Below, piece by piece: positions 8,550 to 15,664 of a DNA stretch of 64,000 bases. Under the pieces are notes generated by a model that saw nothing but the letters and a program-made list of their open reading frames with translations, searched no databases and was not told the origin of the DNA. The DNA lies in NCBI GenBank assembly GCA_023269235.1, contig JAHFTW010000003.1, positions 100,263-164,262 on the forward strand. Reading direction: 5' to 3'. Each line of letters starts with the position of its first letter. Position 1 is the first letter of the stretch. Position numbers and translations under genes: made by a program. This DNA comes from Thermoplasmata archaeon (GTDB lineage Archaea > Thermoplasmatota > E2 > JACPAO01 > JAHFTW01).

Positions 8550-8710
8550 TGGGCGCTTTGGGATTTGAACCCAAATCAGCAGGTCTCTCCGATGGTCAGC
8601 TCTCCAGTGACTCGTCACTGGCCAGGGGGCGACCCTAGTCCATTGGCTGACCCTCTTCTCATCATTCCATCACTGGAGCCTGCCAGTCTACCAGGTTAGC
8701 CTAAGCGCCC
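8550..8710 (-). tRNA. tRNA-Trp (CCA anticodon) with an 88-nt intron
   Basis: The acceptor stem GGCGCT-type pairing (8704-8710 with 8551-8557) is perfect, the discriminator is A (8550), and the T arm has stem TTGGG and loop TTCAAAT. The anticodon stem GCAGG/CCTGC encloses the loop CTCCAGA, so the anticodon is CCA. The D stem is weak, with G-U pairs and one mismatch, but the loop keeps A14, G18-G19 and A21. The intron (8585-8672) lies between positions 37 and 38. The junctions form a textbook bulge-helix-bulge: CTCC pairs with intron GGAG, flanked by the 3-nt bulges AG|T and AG|A. CCA is not encoded. Confidence 0.95.
8585..8672 (-). ncRNA. Box C/D guide RNA inside the tRNA-Trp intron
   Basis: The intron carries box C (ATGATGA, 8659-8665), a C'-like box (GTGACGA, 8612-8618) and box D (CTGA, 8596-8599). 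The 9-nt element just before box D (8602-8610) is perfectly complementary to CTCCAGTGA at the 5' exon-intron junction (8670-8678). Counting five bases from box D points exactly to C34 (base 8676), the first anticodon base. This is the arrangement known from Haloferax volcanii, where the intron guides 2'-O-methylation of its own pre-tRNA. A D' guide is not clear. GGTCAGC at 8646-8652 could pair with the box D region and compete with the guide fold. Confidence 0.88.
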
Positions 8711-8760
8711 GGGGTGGGGAGAGGGGTTGGAGAAAAAAAGGGAAAGAGAGAGATGAACGC
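8711..8760 (-). terminator. Pyrimidine-rich tract after eL41
   Basis: On the minus strand this stretch is almost all C and T, with a run of seven T within CCCTTTTTTTCTCC. It lies between the eL41 stop and tRNA-Trp. U-rich tracts of this kind terminate archaeal transcription. It could also be the region preceding the tRNA; no better tRNA promoter is visible. Confidence 0.45.
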
Positions 8761-8824
8761 TTGGCCGAACGGCGATGGCGCGTCCTGAAACGGAACGCCA
8801 AGGCGCCCCGGCCAGAGAAAGGGA

Positions 8825-8935
8825 CTAGAGACCCTTCCTCATCTTCTGCTCGCGTTTTCGGCGGCGCATCTTCTTCTTGCGCCACTTCCAGCGCTGCTTG
8901 CCCGGTTTCTTCCAGGCGCGGGAGCTTCGCTTCAT
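8825..8935 (-). CDS. rpl41e: Large-subunit ribosomal protein eL41
   Basis: A 36-residue, extremely basic protein beginning MKRSSRAWKK and containing KQRWKWRKKKMRRRK, which matches the archaeal eL41 pattern (W..K.....RWKW.KK..RR.KR). eL41 is a single helix buried in the ribosome near the subunit interface and is often missed because it is so short. The ATG at 8935 is the family start; a longer upstream frame is not needed. A TATA box at 8980-8985 lies about 45 bases upstream. tRNA-Trp follows about 115 bases downstream on the same strand. Confidence 0.9.
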   Translation of the reverse strand: MKRSSRAWKKPGKQRWKWRKKKMRRRKREQKMRKGL

Positions 8936-8979
8936 GGGTCTCACGGTCCGGTTGGACGGTGCGGCGACTTGGGGGGCCC

Positions 8980-8985
8980 ATATAG
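8980..8985 (-). promoter_or_regulatory. TATA box of the eL41 gene
   Basis: CTATAT on the minus strand, about 45 bases before the eL41 ATG. It predicts a leader of about 20 nt ending in a GTGAG-like ribosome site. Confidence 0.5.
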
Positions 8986-9078
8986 CCGTTGCCAGAGGCG
9001 CCCAGGAGAAACGGGGGTTCGAGGACCGTTCACCGTTTGTCAGAGAGCGTTCTTGAACCTGAGAAGGTTCCACCGACC

Positions 9079-9624
9079 ATGGCTCGCACTCTCGCGCTGC
9101 TCGGAACGATGCTCATGACCGCCGCCGCCCTCGCGGGCTGCGCCGCCGGGGGGGAAGGGACCGTCGGGGTCCACGTCACGGACGCCCCCGGTGCGATCGG
9201 GGACTTTGCCTCGCTCACCATCGTGGTCTCCGCCATCGAGATGAAGTCCAAGGACAAGGACGGCGCCGACAAGGACGCCAGCTACGCGCCGGCCTCGCCG
9301 ACGTTCGACCTGGTCAAGCTTGTCAACGGCAACCTCACGACGCTGTTTCGCGACCCGGTCCCGGCCGGCAACTACAGCAAGCTCGAGCTGGTCATCGCCT
9401 CCGCGACGGGTGTGCTGAAGTCCAACGGCAGCACGGTCACCGTCAAGGCGCCCAAGGGCAGCATCTTCCTGCCGGTCAAGTTCACCGTCGAGGCGGGCAA
9501 GGACGTGGACTTCCTCTTCGACGTCCACGTCGTCGCGAAGGGAAGCGGGGACTACAGTCTCCAGCCCAACGCGGGCGGCTCCAAGCAGATTGGCAAACCG
9601 AGCGGCGGCAAGGTCCCGGCCTAG
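9079..9624 (+). CDS. DUF4382-type lipoprotein
   Basis: Protein of 181 residues. A signal peptide ends in the lipobox LAGC, with Cys at residue 21, so it should be anchored on the outer face of the membrane. The mature part starts with VGVHVTDAPGAIGDF, the hallmark of DUF4382, followed by a beta-rich domain (PVPAGNYSKLELVI) and a Lys/Gly-rich end. The function of the family is unknown. The ATG at 9079 is chosen because it sits right before the signal peptide. A short inverted repeat (GAACCT-GAGA-AGGTTC, 9055-9070) precedes it. It converges with prs, and the two stops overlap in CTAG. Confidence 0.82.
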   Translation: MARTLALLGTMLMTAAALAGCAAGGEGTVGVHVTDAPGAIGDFASLTIVVSAIEMKSKDKDGADKDASYAPASPTFDLVKLVNGNLTTLFRDPVPAGNYSKLELVIASATGVLKSNGSTVTVKAPKGSIFLPVKFTVEAGKDVDFLFDVHVVAKGSGDYSLQPNAGGSKQIGKPSGGKVPA

Positions 9625-10496
9625 GCGACCAGCTTCAGGGCCTCGGCGACGGCCGGAGCCGCGCTCACGAGGTCGCAGGAGCACGGGCCAGGGAGCCACG
9701 TGTCGGTGACGAGGATGCGGTCAATGCCACCGGCCAGAAGGCCGGGGAGGGCGTTGCCGGTGAACAGGCCGTGCGTGGCCGCCGCGTACACGGCGGTGGC
9801 GCCCTGCTGCTTGAGCTGGCGCGCGGCGGTGAGCATGGTCCCGCCGGAGGCGATGAGGTCGTCCACGATGGCGACGCGCTTGCCGCGCACGTCCATCTCC
9901 TTGGGCGCCATGCGGACCTCGGTCGCGGAGAGGCGGGTCTTCTCGAGGTGGTCCACGGGGACGCGCAGAAGGGTCGCGGCGGAGGCGGCGCGGTCGCGGG
10001 CGCCCTTGTCGGGGGCGAGGATGGCGTCGACGCCCCAGGCCCCCAAGGTCGCGGCGAGCTGGGGCACCGCGGTGACGCTGCGCGCCTTGCCGCCGAAGAA
10101 CTGCAGGACCTCCTCCTTGTGCGGGTCCACAGTGACCACGCGGTCGCACGCGGCCGCGATGGCGCGCGCGGCCGCGCGGCTGGAGATGGCCTCGCCGGGC
10201 TGGAAGAGCCGGTCCTGCCGGGCGTAGCCGAGATACGGGATGGCGGCGGTGAGGGACCGGGCGCCCGCCTCGCGCGCCGCGTCGAGCCAGAGCAGGAGCT
10301 CGACGAGGTTGGCGTCGGGCGCGGTGGACTGAGCGACGATGAGGTCGTGGCCCTTCACGGGGGCGAGCAGGCGGACGTAGCCTTCGCCGTCGGGGAAGCG
10401 CTTCGCCTCGCCGGGGACGAGGGTGGTGCCGAGCGTGGTGGCGAGGCGCGTGGCGAAGGGCGCGGAGGCGCTGCCGGCGACCACCAGGGGGGGCAC
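9621..10496 (-). CDS. prs: Ribose-phosphate pyrophosphokinase
   Basis: Makes PRPP from ribose 5-phosphate and ATP for purine, pyrimidine, His and Trp synthesis. Protein of 291 residues, the short archaeal length. Visible motifs: KRFPDGEGYVRL near the N-terminus, the ATP-loop YLGYARQDR, VTVDPHKEE, and the PRPP-binding loop VAIVDDLIASGGTM (DD....GGT). The GTG at 10496 is chosen because PRPP synthases begin just before the first strand (VPPLVVAGSAS) and a TATA-like box lies 26 bases upstream. Supports the purine genes at 28-30 kb. Confidence 0.95.
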   Translation of the reverse strand: MPPLVVAGSASAPFATRLATTLGTTLVPGEAKRFPDGEGYVRLLAPVKGHDLIVAQSTAPDANLVELLLWLDAAREAGARSLTAAIPYLGYARQDRLFQPGEAISSRAAARAIAAACDRVVTVDPHKEEVLQFFGGKARSVTAVPQLAATLGAWGVDAILAPDKGARDRAASAATLLRVPVDHLEKTRLSATEVRMAPKEMDVRGKRVAIVDDLIASGGTMLTAARQLKQQGATAVYAAATHGLFTGNALPGLLAGGIDRILVTDTWLPGPCSCDLVSAAPAVAEALKLVA

Positions 10497-10519
10497 AGGC
10501 TCGGCACCGGCCGGGGCGG

Positions 10520-10525
10520 CATAAG
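10520..10525 (-). promoter_or_regulatory. TATA-like box of prs
   Basis: CTTATG on the minus strand, centred about 26 bases before the GTG at 10496; it predicts a leaderless prs transcript and supports that start. Confidence 0.45.
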
Positions 10526-10539
10526 CGGTTGGGTCCCGT

Positions 10540-11181
10540 TCAGACGCGCCGGGCGACCGCCACCAGGTTGTCGCGGGGCGCCACGACGTCCACGATGGAC
10601 TCCCCGACGACCTCGAAGCCAGCAGCCTCCAGCTCGCGACGCAGGGTCTCCTGGGTGTAGAGGAAATAGTGGCGGGGCGCGTCGTGGCCGTCGCTGCGCC
10701 ACGGGATGACAACGTCCAGAGGTTCGCCGGGCGTGCCTTGGTCCTTGAAGCGCGGCGCGTCGCGGCTCCACACCGTCACCTGGGCGAGGCCGCCCGGGCG
10801 GAGCACTCGGTGCAGGTCGCGCAGGCAGTCGGCACGCTCCTCCGGGGTGGGAAGGGAGTGCAAGCCGGCGACGAAGAGGCACGCGTCCATGGTGCCGCTC
10901 GCGAAGGGCAGGCGGGCCCCGTCCGCGACGACCGCCGCAGCGGCCGGGTAGCGGCGCGCGACGATGCGGCTCGCGGGCCGGCTGAAATCAAGCCACACGG
11001 CGTCGTGCCCGGCGGCAAGGACGAGGGCAAGATGGCGCCCGTTGCCGCCCATCAAGTCGAGGACGCGACTCCCCACGGGCAGCACGCGCACGAACGCCTC
11101 GACGTGCGGCCAAGTGCGAGTGCGGTTGCGGTCGAAGCTCGTCGCGATGGCCTCCCACACCGCGTGCTGCGACCGAGTCAC
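10540..11181 (-). CDS. Trm9-like SAM-dependent methyltransferase
   Basis: Class I methyltransferase of 213 residues. It opens with VWEAIATSFDRNRTRTWPHVEAF, the pattern at the start of Trm9/ALKBH8-type tRNA wobble-uridine methyltransferases, followed by the SAM-binding loop VLDLMGGNGRHL, a motif II Asp in VWLDFSRP, and the post-motif LHRVLRPGG. Yeast Trm9 methylates carboxymethyluridine at position 34; the archaeal substrate is not established, so this is a family-level call. It ends 43 bases before prs. Confidence 0.78.
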   Translation of the reverse strand: MTRSQHAVWEAIATSFDRNRTRTWPHVEAFVRVLPVGSRVLDLMGGNGRHLALVLAAGHDAVWLDFSRPASRIVARRYPAAAAVVADGARLPFASGTMDACLFVAGLHSLPTPEERADCLRDLHRVLRPGGLAQVTVWSRDAPRFKDQGTPGEPLDVVIPWRSDGHDAPRHYFLYTQETLRRELEAAGFEVVGESIVDVVAPRDNLVAVARRV

Positions 11182-11231
11182 GGGCTCGCCCAGGCGGGAA
11201 GGCTTCTTGGCCGTGGCGACCTGCGACGGTC

Positions 11232-12308
11232 GTGCCTCTGCAGGGACTGGACGCCAAGCGCCTCGTCATCGTGGCGGGCAAAGGGGGCGTCGGGAAGACG
11301 ACCACCTCGAGCGCCATCGCGCTGGAGTTGGCGCGCAAGGGGCGCAAGACGCTCCTGGTCACCGTGGATCCGGCCAAGCGGCTGGAGGACTCCCTTGGCG
11401 TCCCCGTCGGAACCGAGGCGACCCCCATCCAGCCCCGGCTCTGGGCGATGATGCTGGACCCCTCCGCGGTCATCGCGGCGCATTTCAAGGAGAGGATGCC
11501 CGAAGCGGGCGTCACCGACCATCCGCTCTTCAAGACCGTCAGCAGCCATCTCCCAGGCCTCAACGAGCTCATGGCCATCGGCAAGCTCAACGACCTGCGC
11601 CGCGCCAACAAGTACGACGCCATCGTCGTGGACACCGCGCCCACGGGGCACGCGCTTTCGTTCCTCTCCGCCCCGGCCGCCATCCGCGAGGTGCTCGCCG
11701 ACAAGTCGCTCGTCTCCTGGGCCATCAAGGGCTATTCTGTGTACCAGAAGCTCGCGGGCGCCGCGCGCAAGCTCCAAGGGGTCTTTGCGAAAGACAAGAA
11801 GGAAGCCCCGCCCGACATTGACTTCGAGCGCATCTTCGAGGACATGGACGCCGAAGCGGAGCGCATCCAGGAGTTCCTGCGCGACCGCGAGCACTCGGCG
11901 CTCCTGCTGGTGACCATCCCGGAGAAGCTCCCCGTGGAGGAGACCTGCGACCTCGACGAGGCCGTTCGCGACCTGGGCATGACGGTCCACGCGGTCGTCA
12001 TCAACAAGGTCCAACCGCCGTTCGGGGGCGACGCGACCCGGCTGGACGCCCTCGCCGCCCACGCCGCCGCCTCGCGCGCCTTCGCCGCCAAGGCCGCCGC
12101 CGCGACCGGGGACGACCCCGCCTTCGTGGAGGCCTTGGTCGCTGCCGCCGAGTTCGGGCGCATCCGCCGCGGCATGAACCTGGAGTGGATCGCGGAGCTG
12201 GAGAAGCGCCTGCCTGCCGTCGAACGCGTCGAGATGCCGCTCTTCCGTGAGGATGTCCAGGGCCTCAAGAGGCTCGGCGCCTTCCGCGCGGCCCTGTTCG
12301 AGGCTTAG
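11232..12308 (+). CDS. Get3/ArsA-family ATPase
   Basis: Single-domain ATPase of 358 residues. The deviant Walker A GKGGVGKTT is at about residues 16-24, the switch I region is TVDPAKRLEDSLG, the switch II region DTAPTGHALSFL, and the base-recognition segment VINKVQ. Archaeal members resemble eukaryotic Get3, which inserts tail-anchored membrane proteins; bacterial ArsA instead drives an arsenite pump. There is no arsenic gene nearby, so a Get3-like or general ATPase role is more likely. The start is a GTG 50 bases from the divergent methyltransferase gene. Confidence 0.88.
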   Translation: MPLQGLDAKRLVIVAGKGGVGKTTTSSAIALELARKGRKTLLVTVDPAKRLEDSLGVPVGTEATPIQPRLWAMMLDPSAVIAAHFKERMPEAGVTDHPLFKTVSSHLPGLNELMAIGKLNDLRRANKYDAIVVDTAPTGHALSFLSAPAAIREVLADKSLVSWAIKGYSVYQKLAGAARKLQGVFAKDKKEAPPDIDFERIFEDMDAEAERIQEFLRDREHSALLLVTIPEKLPVEETCDLDEAVRDLGMTVHAVVINKVQPPFGGDATRLDALAAHAAASRAFAAKAAAATGDDPAFVEALVAAAEFGRIRRGMNLEWIAELEKRLPAVERVEMPLFREDVQGLKRLGAFRAALFEA

Positions 12309-12348
12309 CGTCCGCTAGGGGACGAGTTGACCGGCCGGGTTGGCAGGC

Positions 12349-12582
12349 TCAGTGGGTGAGGCGGCGCTCGTTGAGCTCCGCGTTCAGCTGTTCGACCGTC
12401 TTGTCGGTGAGGCTGATCGGGACATGGTCCCAGTTGTTGTTACAGTAGGTGCACGTCACGAGGACGGTCTTCTTGATGCGGTCCACGGACAGCTTGCCCG
12501 GGACCTCGAGGACCTTCTTGTCGGACGTCTGGATGAGGAAGCCCGCGTCGGAGCCGCACTTGGAACAGCGAAGTTGGACCAT
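12349..12582 (-). CDS. Small zinc ribbon protein
   Basis: Protein of 77 residues with two CxxC knuckles, RCSKCGSD near the N-terminus and TCTYCNNNW near residue 46, which should bind one zinc ion. The middle is charged and the end (EQLNAELNERRLTH) is helical. The ATG at 12582 is supported by GGTGAT four bases upstream, a perfect match to an archaeal anti-Shine-Dalgarno, and by a TATA box at 12623-12629. It converges with the Get3-like gene. The function is unknown; nucleic-acid binding is a guess from the fold. Confidence 0.82.
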   Translation of the reverse strand: MVQLRCSKCGSDAGFLIQTSDKKVLEVPGKLSVDRIKKTVLVTCTYCNNNWDHVPISLTDKTVEQLNAELNERRLTH

Positions 12583-12622
12583 GGAAATCACCGTAGAGGA
12601 TGGCATACTACGCGGGCGAAGA

Positions 12623-12629
12623 CTTAAAG
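12623..12629 (-). promoter_or_regulatory. TATA box of the zinc ribbon gene
   Basis: CTTTAAG on the minus strand, about 44 bases before the ATG at 12582. It predicts a short leader carrying the GGTGAT ribosome site. Confidence 0.5.
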
Positions 12630-12727
12630 CCTTGCGACTGGCGCACTTCCGTCGAAAGGAACCCAGCCCCACCTGTGACGACGGGGTGAACCTGTTCACC
12701 GTCCGATGCCCCCTTGCCGCACGCCCG

Positions 12728-13050
12728 TTAGCGGGCAGGGACCGTCCTGGTTCAGCCACGCCGGACCCGGGCAAGATTAGTCCACTGGTTTCCTCCACCC
12801 CGGATTCCCCCAAACGTCGGACGTTCACGGTAAGGCTGCTCCCTTCCGGGCCTGACCCGGTCCCCGCGTCCAAGGCGTTCGGCCAACCTTCCGGCTGGCA
12901 TCCCGCCACCGCCGACCTCGGGGGTCGAGGCTTCAACGATCCACCAATGGCTTGCTCCAGACCCCGCGCGCTTGGCCAGGGGTGCGGTGCGCCATGTCGA
13001 CTTGCGCGATGGGGGGCGCCAACTCCCCCTCCTGGTCCCTGCCTCTCGCC
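12728..13050 (-). ncRNA. ffs: Signal recognition particle RNA (7S RNA)
   Basis: The helix 8 signature GGCCCGGAAGGGAGCAGCC is read on the minus strand around 12832-12853. Just upstream is helix 6, GCCAGCC-GGAA-GGTTGGC, the GNAR hairpin typical of archaeal SRP RNA that binds SRP19. The ends pair as helix 1: GGCAGGGACC (13034-13043) with GGTCCCTGCC (12734-12743). An Alu-domain hairpin GGGGG-AGTTGGCG-CCCCC lies between. The length of about 315 nt is right for archaea. The exact 5' and 3' ends are estimates. It targets nascent membrane and secreted proteins with Srp54 and Srp19. Confidence 0.93.
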
Positions 13051-13078
13051 GGGCTTGCGACGCGATCGGAGCGCGTCC

Positions 13079-13083
13079 TTTTT
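13079..13083 (-). promoter_or_regulatory. A-rich promoter element of SRP RNA
   Basis: CAAAAAG on the minus strand about 30 bases before the estimated 5' end of the SRP RNA, the only A/T run near the right position. It lies about 25 bases from the divergent TATA box at 13104-13110. Confidence 0.4.
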
Positions 13084-13103
13084 GTGCCGACGGGGGGCCT
13101 CCT

Positions 13104-13110
13104 CTTAAGC
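13104..13110 (+). promoter_or_regulatory. TATA-like box of the uracil-DNA glycosylase gene
   Basis: CTTAAGC on the plus strand. Transcription would begin near 13130, which argues against the GTG at 13118 as a start and favours TTG 13169 or ATG 13196. Confidence 0.4.
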
Positions 13111-13168
13111 GGGAAGGGTGGGGGCGTGCGGCGCAAGCGCCTTTCCGCCCGAGGGCCTCGCCGGGGCG

Positions 13169-13786
13169 TTGACAGCCGACCTGCCCCGCATCGCGATGAT
13201 TGCGGACCGCGTCCGCGCCTGCGGGCGTTGCCCGCTCTCCGCCGGCCGCACCAACGCGGTCCCTGGGGAAGGCGACGGGTCAAGCGGCATCCTCCTGGTG
13301 GGCGAGGCGCCCGGCCGCAACGAGGACGAGACTGGGAGGCCGTTTTGCGGCGCCGCAGGTCGGAACCTCGACTTGGCACTCAAGGAGGCGGGCATCCTGC
13401 GACCGACGGTCTTCGTCACCAGCATCGTGAAGTGCCGGCCGCCGGAGAATCGCGACCCGACTCCCGCGGAGAGGGCGGCTTGCCGGCCGCACCTGCTCGA
13501 CCAGGTGGCGGCGTTGCGACCCCGCGTCCTCGTGGCGCTAGGCCGGCATGGGCTGTCGGGCCTCCTCGGGGAGGCGCCCCCGAACTTTGCCAGCCTTCCG
13601 GGCTCCTTCGTGGCCGGCCCCGGGGGCATCCCGGTCTTCGTCAGCCTGCACCCGGCCGCGGTCATCTACCGGCAGAGATGGAAGGAAGCCTACTTGCGCC
13701 ACTGGCGGGCGTTCGGGGAGTGGCACCGCTCTGGCGTCCCCGCGGTCCCCGGCCTGGTCCTTTCACCGCCCCCCTCCGCAGAGTGA
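13169..13786 (+). CDS. Uracil-DNA glycosylase, family 4
   Basis: Removes uracil from deaminated DNA to start base excision repair. About 205 residues. It has the four Cys of the 4Fe-4S cluster: CGRC near the N-terminus, Cys in VKCRPPENRDPT and the later AAC. The active-site loop is GEAPGRNEDETGRPFCGAAG and the C-terminal motif is SLHPAAV. The start is uncertain: TTG 13169 gives a family-like N-terminus (17 residues before the first Cys), ATG 13196 is shorter, and GTG 13118 would precede the likely transcription start. Confidence 0.92.
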   Translation: MTADLPRIAMIADRVRACGRCPLSAGRTNAVPGEGDGSSGILLVGEAPGRNEDETGRPFCGAAGRNLDLALKEAGILRPTVFVTSIVKCRPPENRDPTPAERAACRPHLLDQVAALRPRVLVALGRHGLSGLLGEAPPNFASLPGSFVAGPGGIPVFVSLHPAAVIYRQRWKEAYLRHWRAFGEWHRSGVPAVPGLVLSPPPSAE

Positions 13787-13818
13787 AGGCCCCGGCCGGC
13801 TTCCTCGCAATTCAGGAC

Positions 13819-13858
13819 CCCCAGCCCGTCTTCTTCGCTCCTCTTCGCCGGGCTGGGG
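13819..13858 (+). terminator. Hairpin after the glycosylase gene
   Basis: CCCCAGCCCG (13819-13828) pairs perfectly with CGGGCTGGGG (13849-13858) across a 20-base pyrimidine-rich loop, 30 bases after the stop. The loop contains several TTC repeats. Probably a transcript end or mRNA-stabilising hairpin. Confidence 0.45.
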
Positions 13859-13993
13859 TGTTCCCCTATCGGAGGGCATGTCCGACCCTTATTTCCGATG
13901 GACTTCCACGCGCAATCGGGGTCTTGCGCACCTCTTGATTGTCTTGCTCCAGGAGGGGAACGGGAATCGAATCCGGTTCGGACCCGCTCGGTC

Positions 13994-13999
13994 TAAATA
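13994..13999 (+). promoter_or_regulatory. TATA box of the RHH-ftsZ unit
   Basis: TAAATA within TCTAAATAC, in a locally AT-rich stretch. Transcription should start near 14022, inside the first palindrome, leaving a leader of about 90 bases before the ATG at 14116. Confidence 0.55.
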
Positions 14000-14017
14000 C
14001 TACCCGTGGAATGGGAG

Positions 14018-14026
14018 TGTCAGACA
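14018..14026 (+). promoter_or_regulatory. Operator-like palindrome, copy 1
   Basis: TGTCAGACA is a perfect 9-base palindrome (TGTC-A-GACA). It sits at the predicted transcription start of the RHH-ftsZ unit, where a bound repressor would block initiation. An identical copy lies 64 bases downstream. Confidence 0.55.
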
Positions 14027-14081
14027 AATGACAACAAACGTGCCCGCATGGGTACGCTCGTTGCCACTTGTTGGTCACGGG

Positions 14082-14090
14082 TGTCAGACA
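14082..14090 (+). promoter_or_regulatory. Operator-like palindrome, copy 2
   Basis: Second perfect TGTCAGACA, also preceded by GTG-type context (GTGTCAGACA in both copies). It lies in the leader, 26 bases before the ATG of the RHH gene. Ribbon-helix-helix dimers typically bind such short inverted repeats in tandem. Confidence 0.55.
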
Positions 14091-14115
14091 CCTGCGACCA
14101 CCTCGGAGGTCCACA

Positions 14116-14376
14116 ATGGCCACCAAAAACGCCAAGCAACCGACTGACCGCATCACGGTGCGCCTGCCCAAGGCCCAGATCGAGCAAGTCTCGGCTCTGG
14201 TCAACGCGGGCATGTACCGCAACACGACCGATGTGGTCTACAACGCCATCAAGAGCCTCTTGATGACGAAGGGCGGCGAGGCCAAGCAGACCATCGAGGC
14301 GCAGAAGGGCCTCCTGGAGATCCAGGAAGCCCTCGCCAAGATCGAGCAGACCAAGCGCAAGCTGGGCCTCTCGTAG
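14116..14376 (+). CDS. Ribbon-helix-helix regulator, CdrS-like
   Basis: Protein of 86 residues. The core [19 protein letters not shown]...[16 protein letters not shown] is a ribbon-helix-helix fold: a beta strand with alternating Thr/Arg for DNA contact and two helices. It is followed by a charged helix ([19 protein letters not shown]). A strong GGAGGT ribosome site at 14105-14110 fixes the ATG. In Haloferax and Halobacterium, a short RHH protein (CdrS) is cotranscribed with ftsZ2 and controls it; here the RHH gene directly precedes ftsZ. The two palindromes upstream suggest it regulates itself and ftsZ (inference). Confidence 0.88.
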   Translation: MATKNAKQPTDRITVRLPKAQIEQVSALVNAGMYRNTTDVVYNAIKSLLMTKGGEAKQTIEAQKGLLEIQEALAKIEQTKRKLGLS

Positions 14377-14420
14377 GGAGAACGTTCCTTGCCTCACCGG
14401 TAGGGATGGGATGCACGGGG

Positions 14421-14446
14421 GATGGGGGCCGACGCCGGCCCCCATC
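14421..14446 (+). promoter_or_regulatory. Strong hairpin between the RHH gene and ftsZ
   Basis: GATGGGGGCC and GGCCCCCATC form a perfect 10-bp stem around the loop GACGCC, followed by TCCTTTGGG. It lies 45 bases after the RHH stop and 44 bases before the ftsZ ATG. It could set the ratio of the two products by partial termination, processing or RNA stability. Confidence 0.55.
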
Positions 14447-14489
14447 TCCTTTGGGCAACACGGCGTCAACACGAGGAGCGACACACACT

Positions 14490-15662
14490 ATGCAAAGCCT
14501 GATTGGAGCCGCGGTCAACTTCGCGCAGGAGACCGAGCTCAAAGAATACGAGAACTTTGGTGAACCCAAGATTGTCATCGTCGGCTGCGGCGGCGCCGGC
14601 GGCAACACCGTCAACCGCCTCCACAAGGTGGGCGTGCGCGGTGCCGAGACGATCGCCATCAACACGGACAAGCAGGCGCTTGACCTCGTTGAGGCGGACA
14701 AGAAGCTCCTGGTCGGCAAGACCATCACCCGCGGCCTCGGCGCCGGCGGATACCCCGAAGTCGCGGAGCGCTGCGCCGAGCAGGCCCGCGGCAAGCTCGA
14801 GGAGATGCTCAAGGGAGCCGACCTCGTCTTCATCACCGCCGGCATGGGCGGCGGCACCGGCACCGGCACCGCCCCCGTCGTGGCGGACATCGCCAAGAAG
14901 CAGGGCGCCATCGTCGTCGGCATGGTCTCCACGCCCTTCAACGTGGAGCGCGCCCGCATCATCCGCGGCGACGCCGGCCTCAACAAGCTGCGCAGCCGCG
15001 CCGACTCCGTCATCGTCCTCGACAACAACCGCTTGCTCGAGTTCGTCCCCAACCTGCCCATCGACCAGGCCTTCTCGGTCATGGACCAGCTCATCGCCGA
15101 GACCGTCAAGGGCATCTCGGAGACCATCACCCAGCCCAGTCTGATCAACTTGGACTACGCTGACGTCAAGGCCATCATGGGCGAGGGCGGCCTGGCCGTC
15201 ATGCTCTGGGGCGAGGCCAAGCTCTCCGACGGCGCCTCCGCCGTCGTAAACGAGGCGCTCAACCACCCCCTCCTGGATGTCGACTACCGCGGCGCGACCG
15301 GCGCCCTGGTCCACATCACCGGCGGACCCGACCTCACCCTGAAGCAGGCTGAGGAGGTCGCCGAGGGCCTCACCTACAACCTGGACTCCCAGGCCAACGT
15401 CATCTGGGGCGCCCGCGTCATCCCGCAGTTCGAGGGCAAGTGCCGCGTCATGGCCATCATGACGGGCATCAGCCCTGACGACGCGCAGCCGATGAACGTC
15501 CCCCAGGCGAAGGCGCCTCTGCAGGTCATGGCCACGCCCACGCGCGGCCACGCCTTGAACGCCCCCGCGACGAAGGGCTACCAGCCCAACCGCCCGACGA
15601 CGATGGCCCACGAGAAGCACGGCCGCGCCACCGGCCCGGCCGGCATCGACTTCGTCGAGTAA
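14490..15662 (+). CDS. ftsZ: Cell division protein FtsZ
   Basis: Tubulin-like GTPase of 390 residues that assembles the division ring. The tubulin signature GGGTGTG is at residues 120-126, the first Gly-rich loop is [14 protein letters not shown], and the T7 synergy loop [11 protein letters not shown] is near residue 220 with the catalytic Asp present. A flexible Pro/His-rich linker leads to the C-terminal peptide GIDFVE, similar to the conserved tail that binds membrane-anchoring partners. The ATG at 14490 has a GAGGAG ribosome site. It follows the RHH gene by 113 bases and probably shares its promoter. Confidence 0.98.
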   Translation: MQSLIGAAVNFAQETELKEYENFGEPKIVIVGCGGAGGNTVNRLHKVGVRGAETIAINTDKQALDLVEADKKLLVGKTITRGLGAGGYPEVAERCAEQARGKLEEMLKGADLVFITAGMGGGTGTGTAPVVADIAKKQGAIVVGMVSTPFNVERARIIRGDAGLNKLRSRADSVIVLDNNRLLEFVPNLPIDQAFSVMDQLIAETVKGISETITQPSLINLDYADVKAIMGEGGLAVMLWGEAKLSDGASAVVNEALNHPLLDVDYRGATGALVHITGGPDLTLKQAEEVAEGLTYNLDSQANVIWGARVIPQFEGKCRVMAIMTGISPDDAQPMNVPQAKAPLQVMATPTRGHALNAPATKGYQPNRPTTMAHEKHGRATGPAGIDFVE

Positions 15663-15664
15663 GA

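Noticed and set aside
8611..8658. A D' guide in the tRNA-Trp intron matching position 39 as in Haloferax
   Set aside because: I could not find a convincing D' box or a complementary stretch longer than five bases.
12449..13108. Open frames across 12449-13108 on both strands
   Set aside because: The region encodes the SRP RNA on the minus strand; the frames have no protein-like features.
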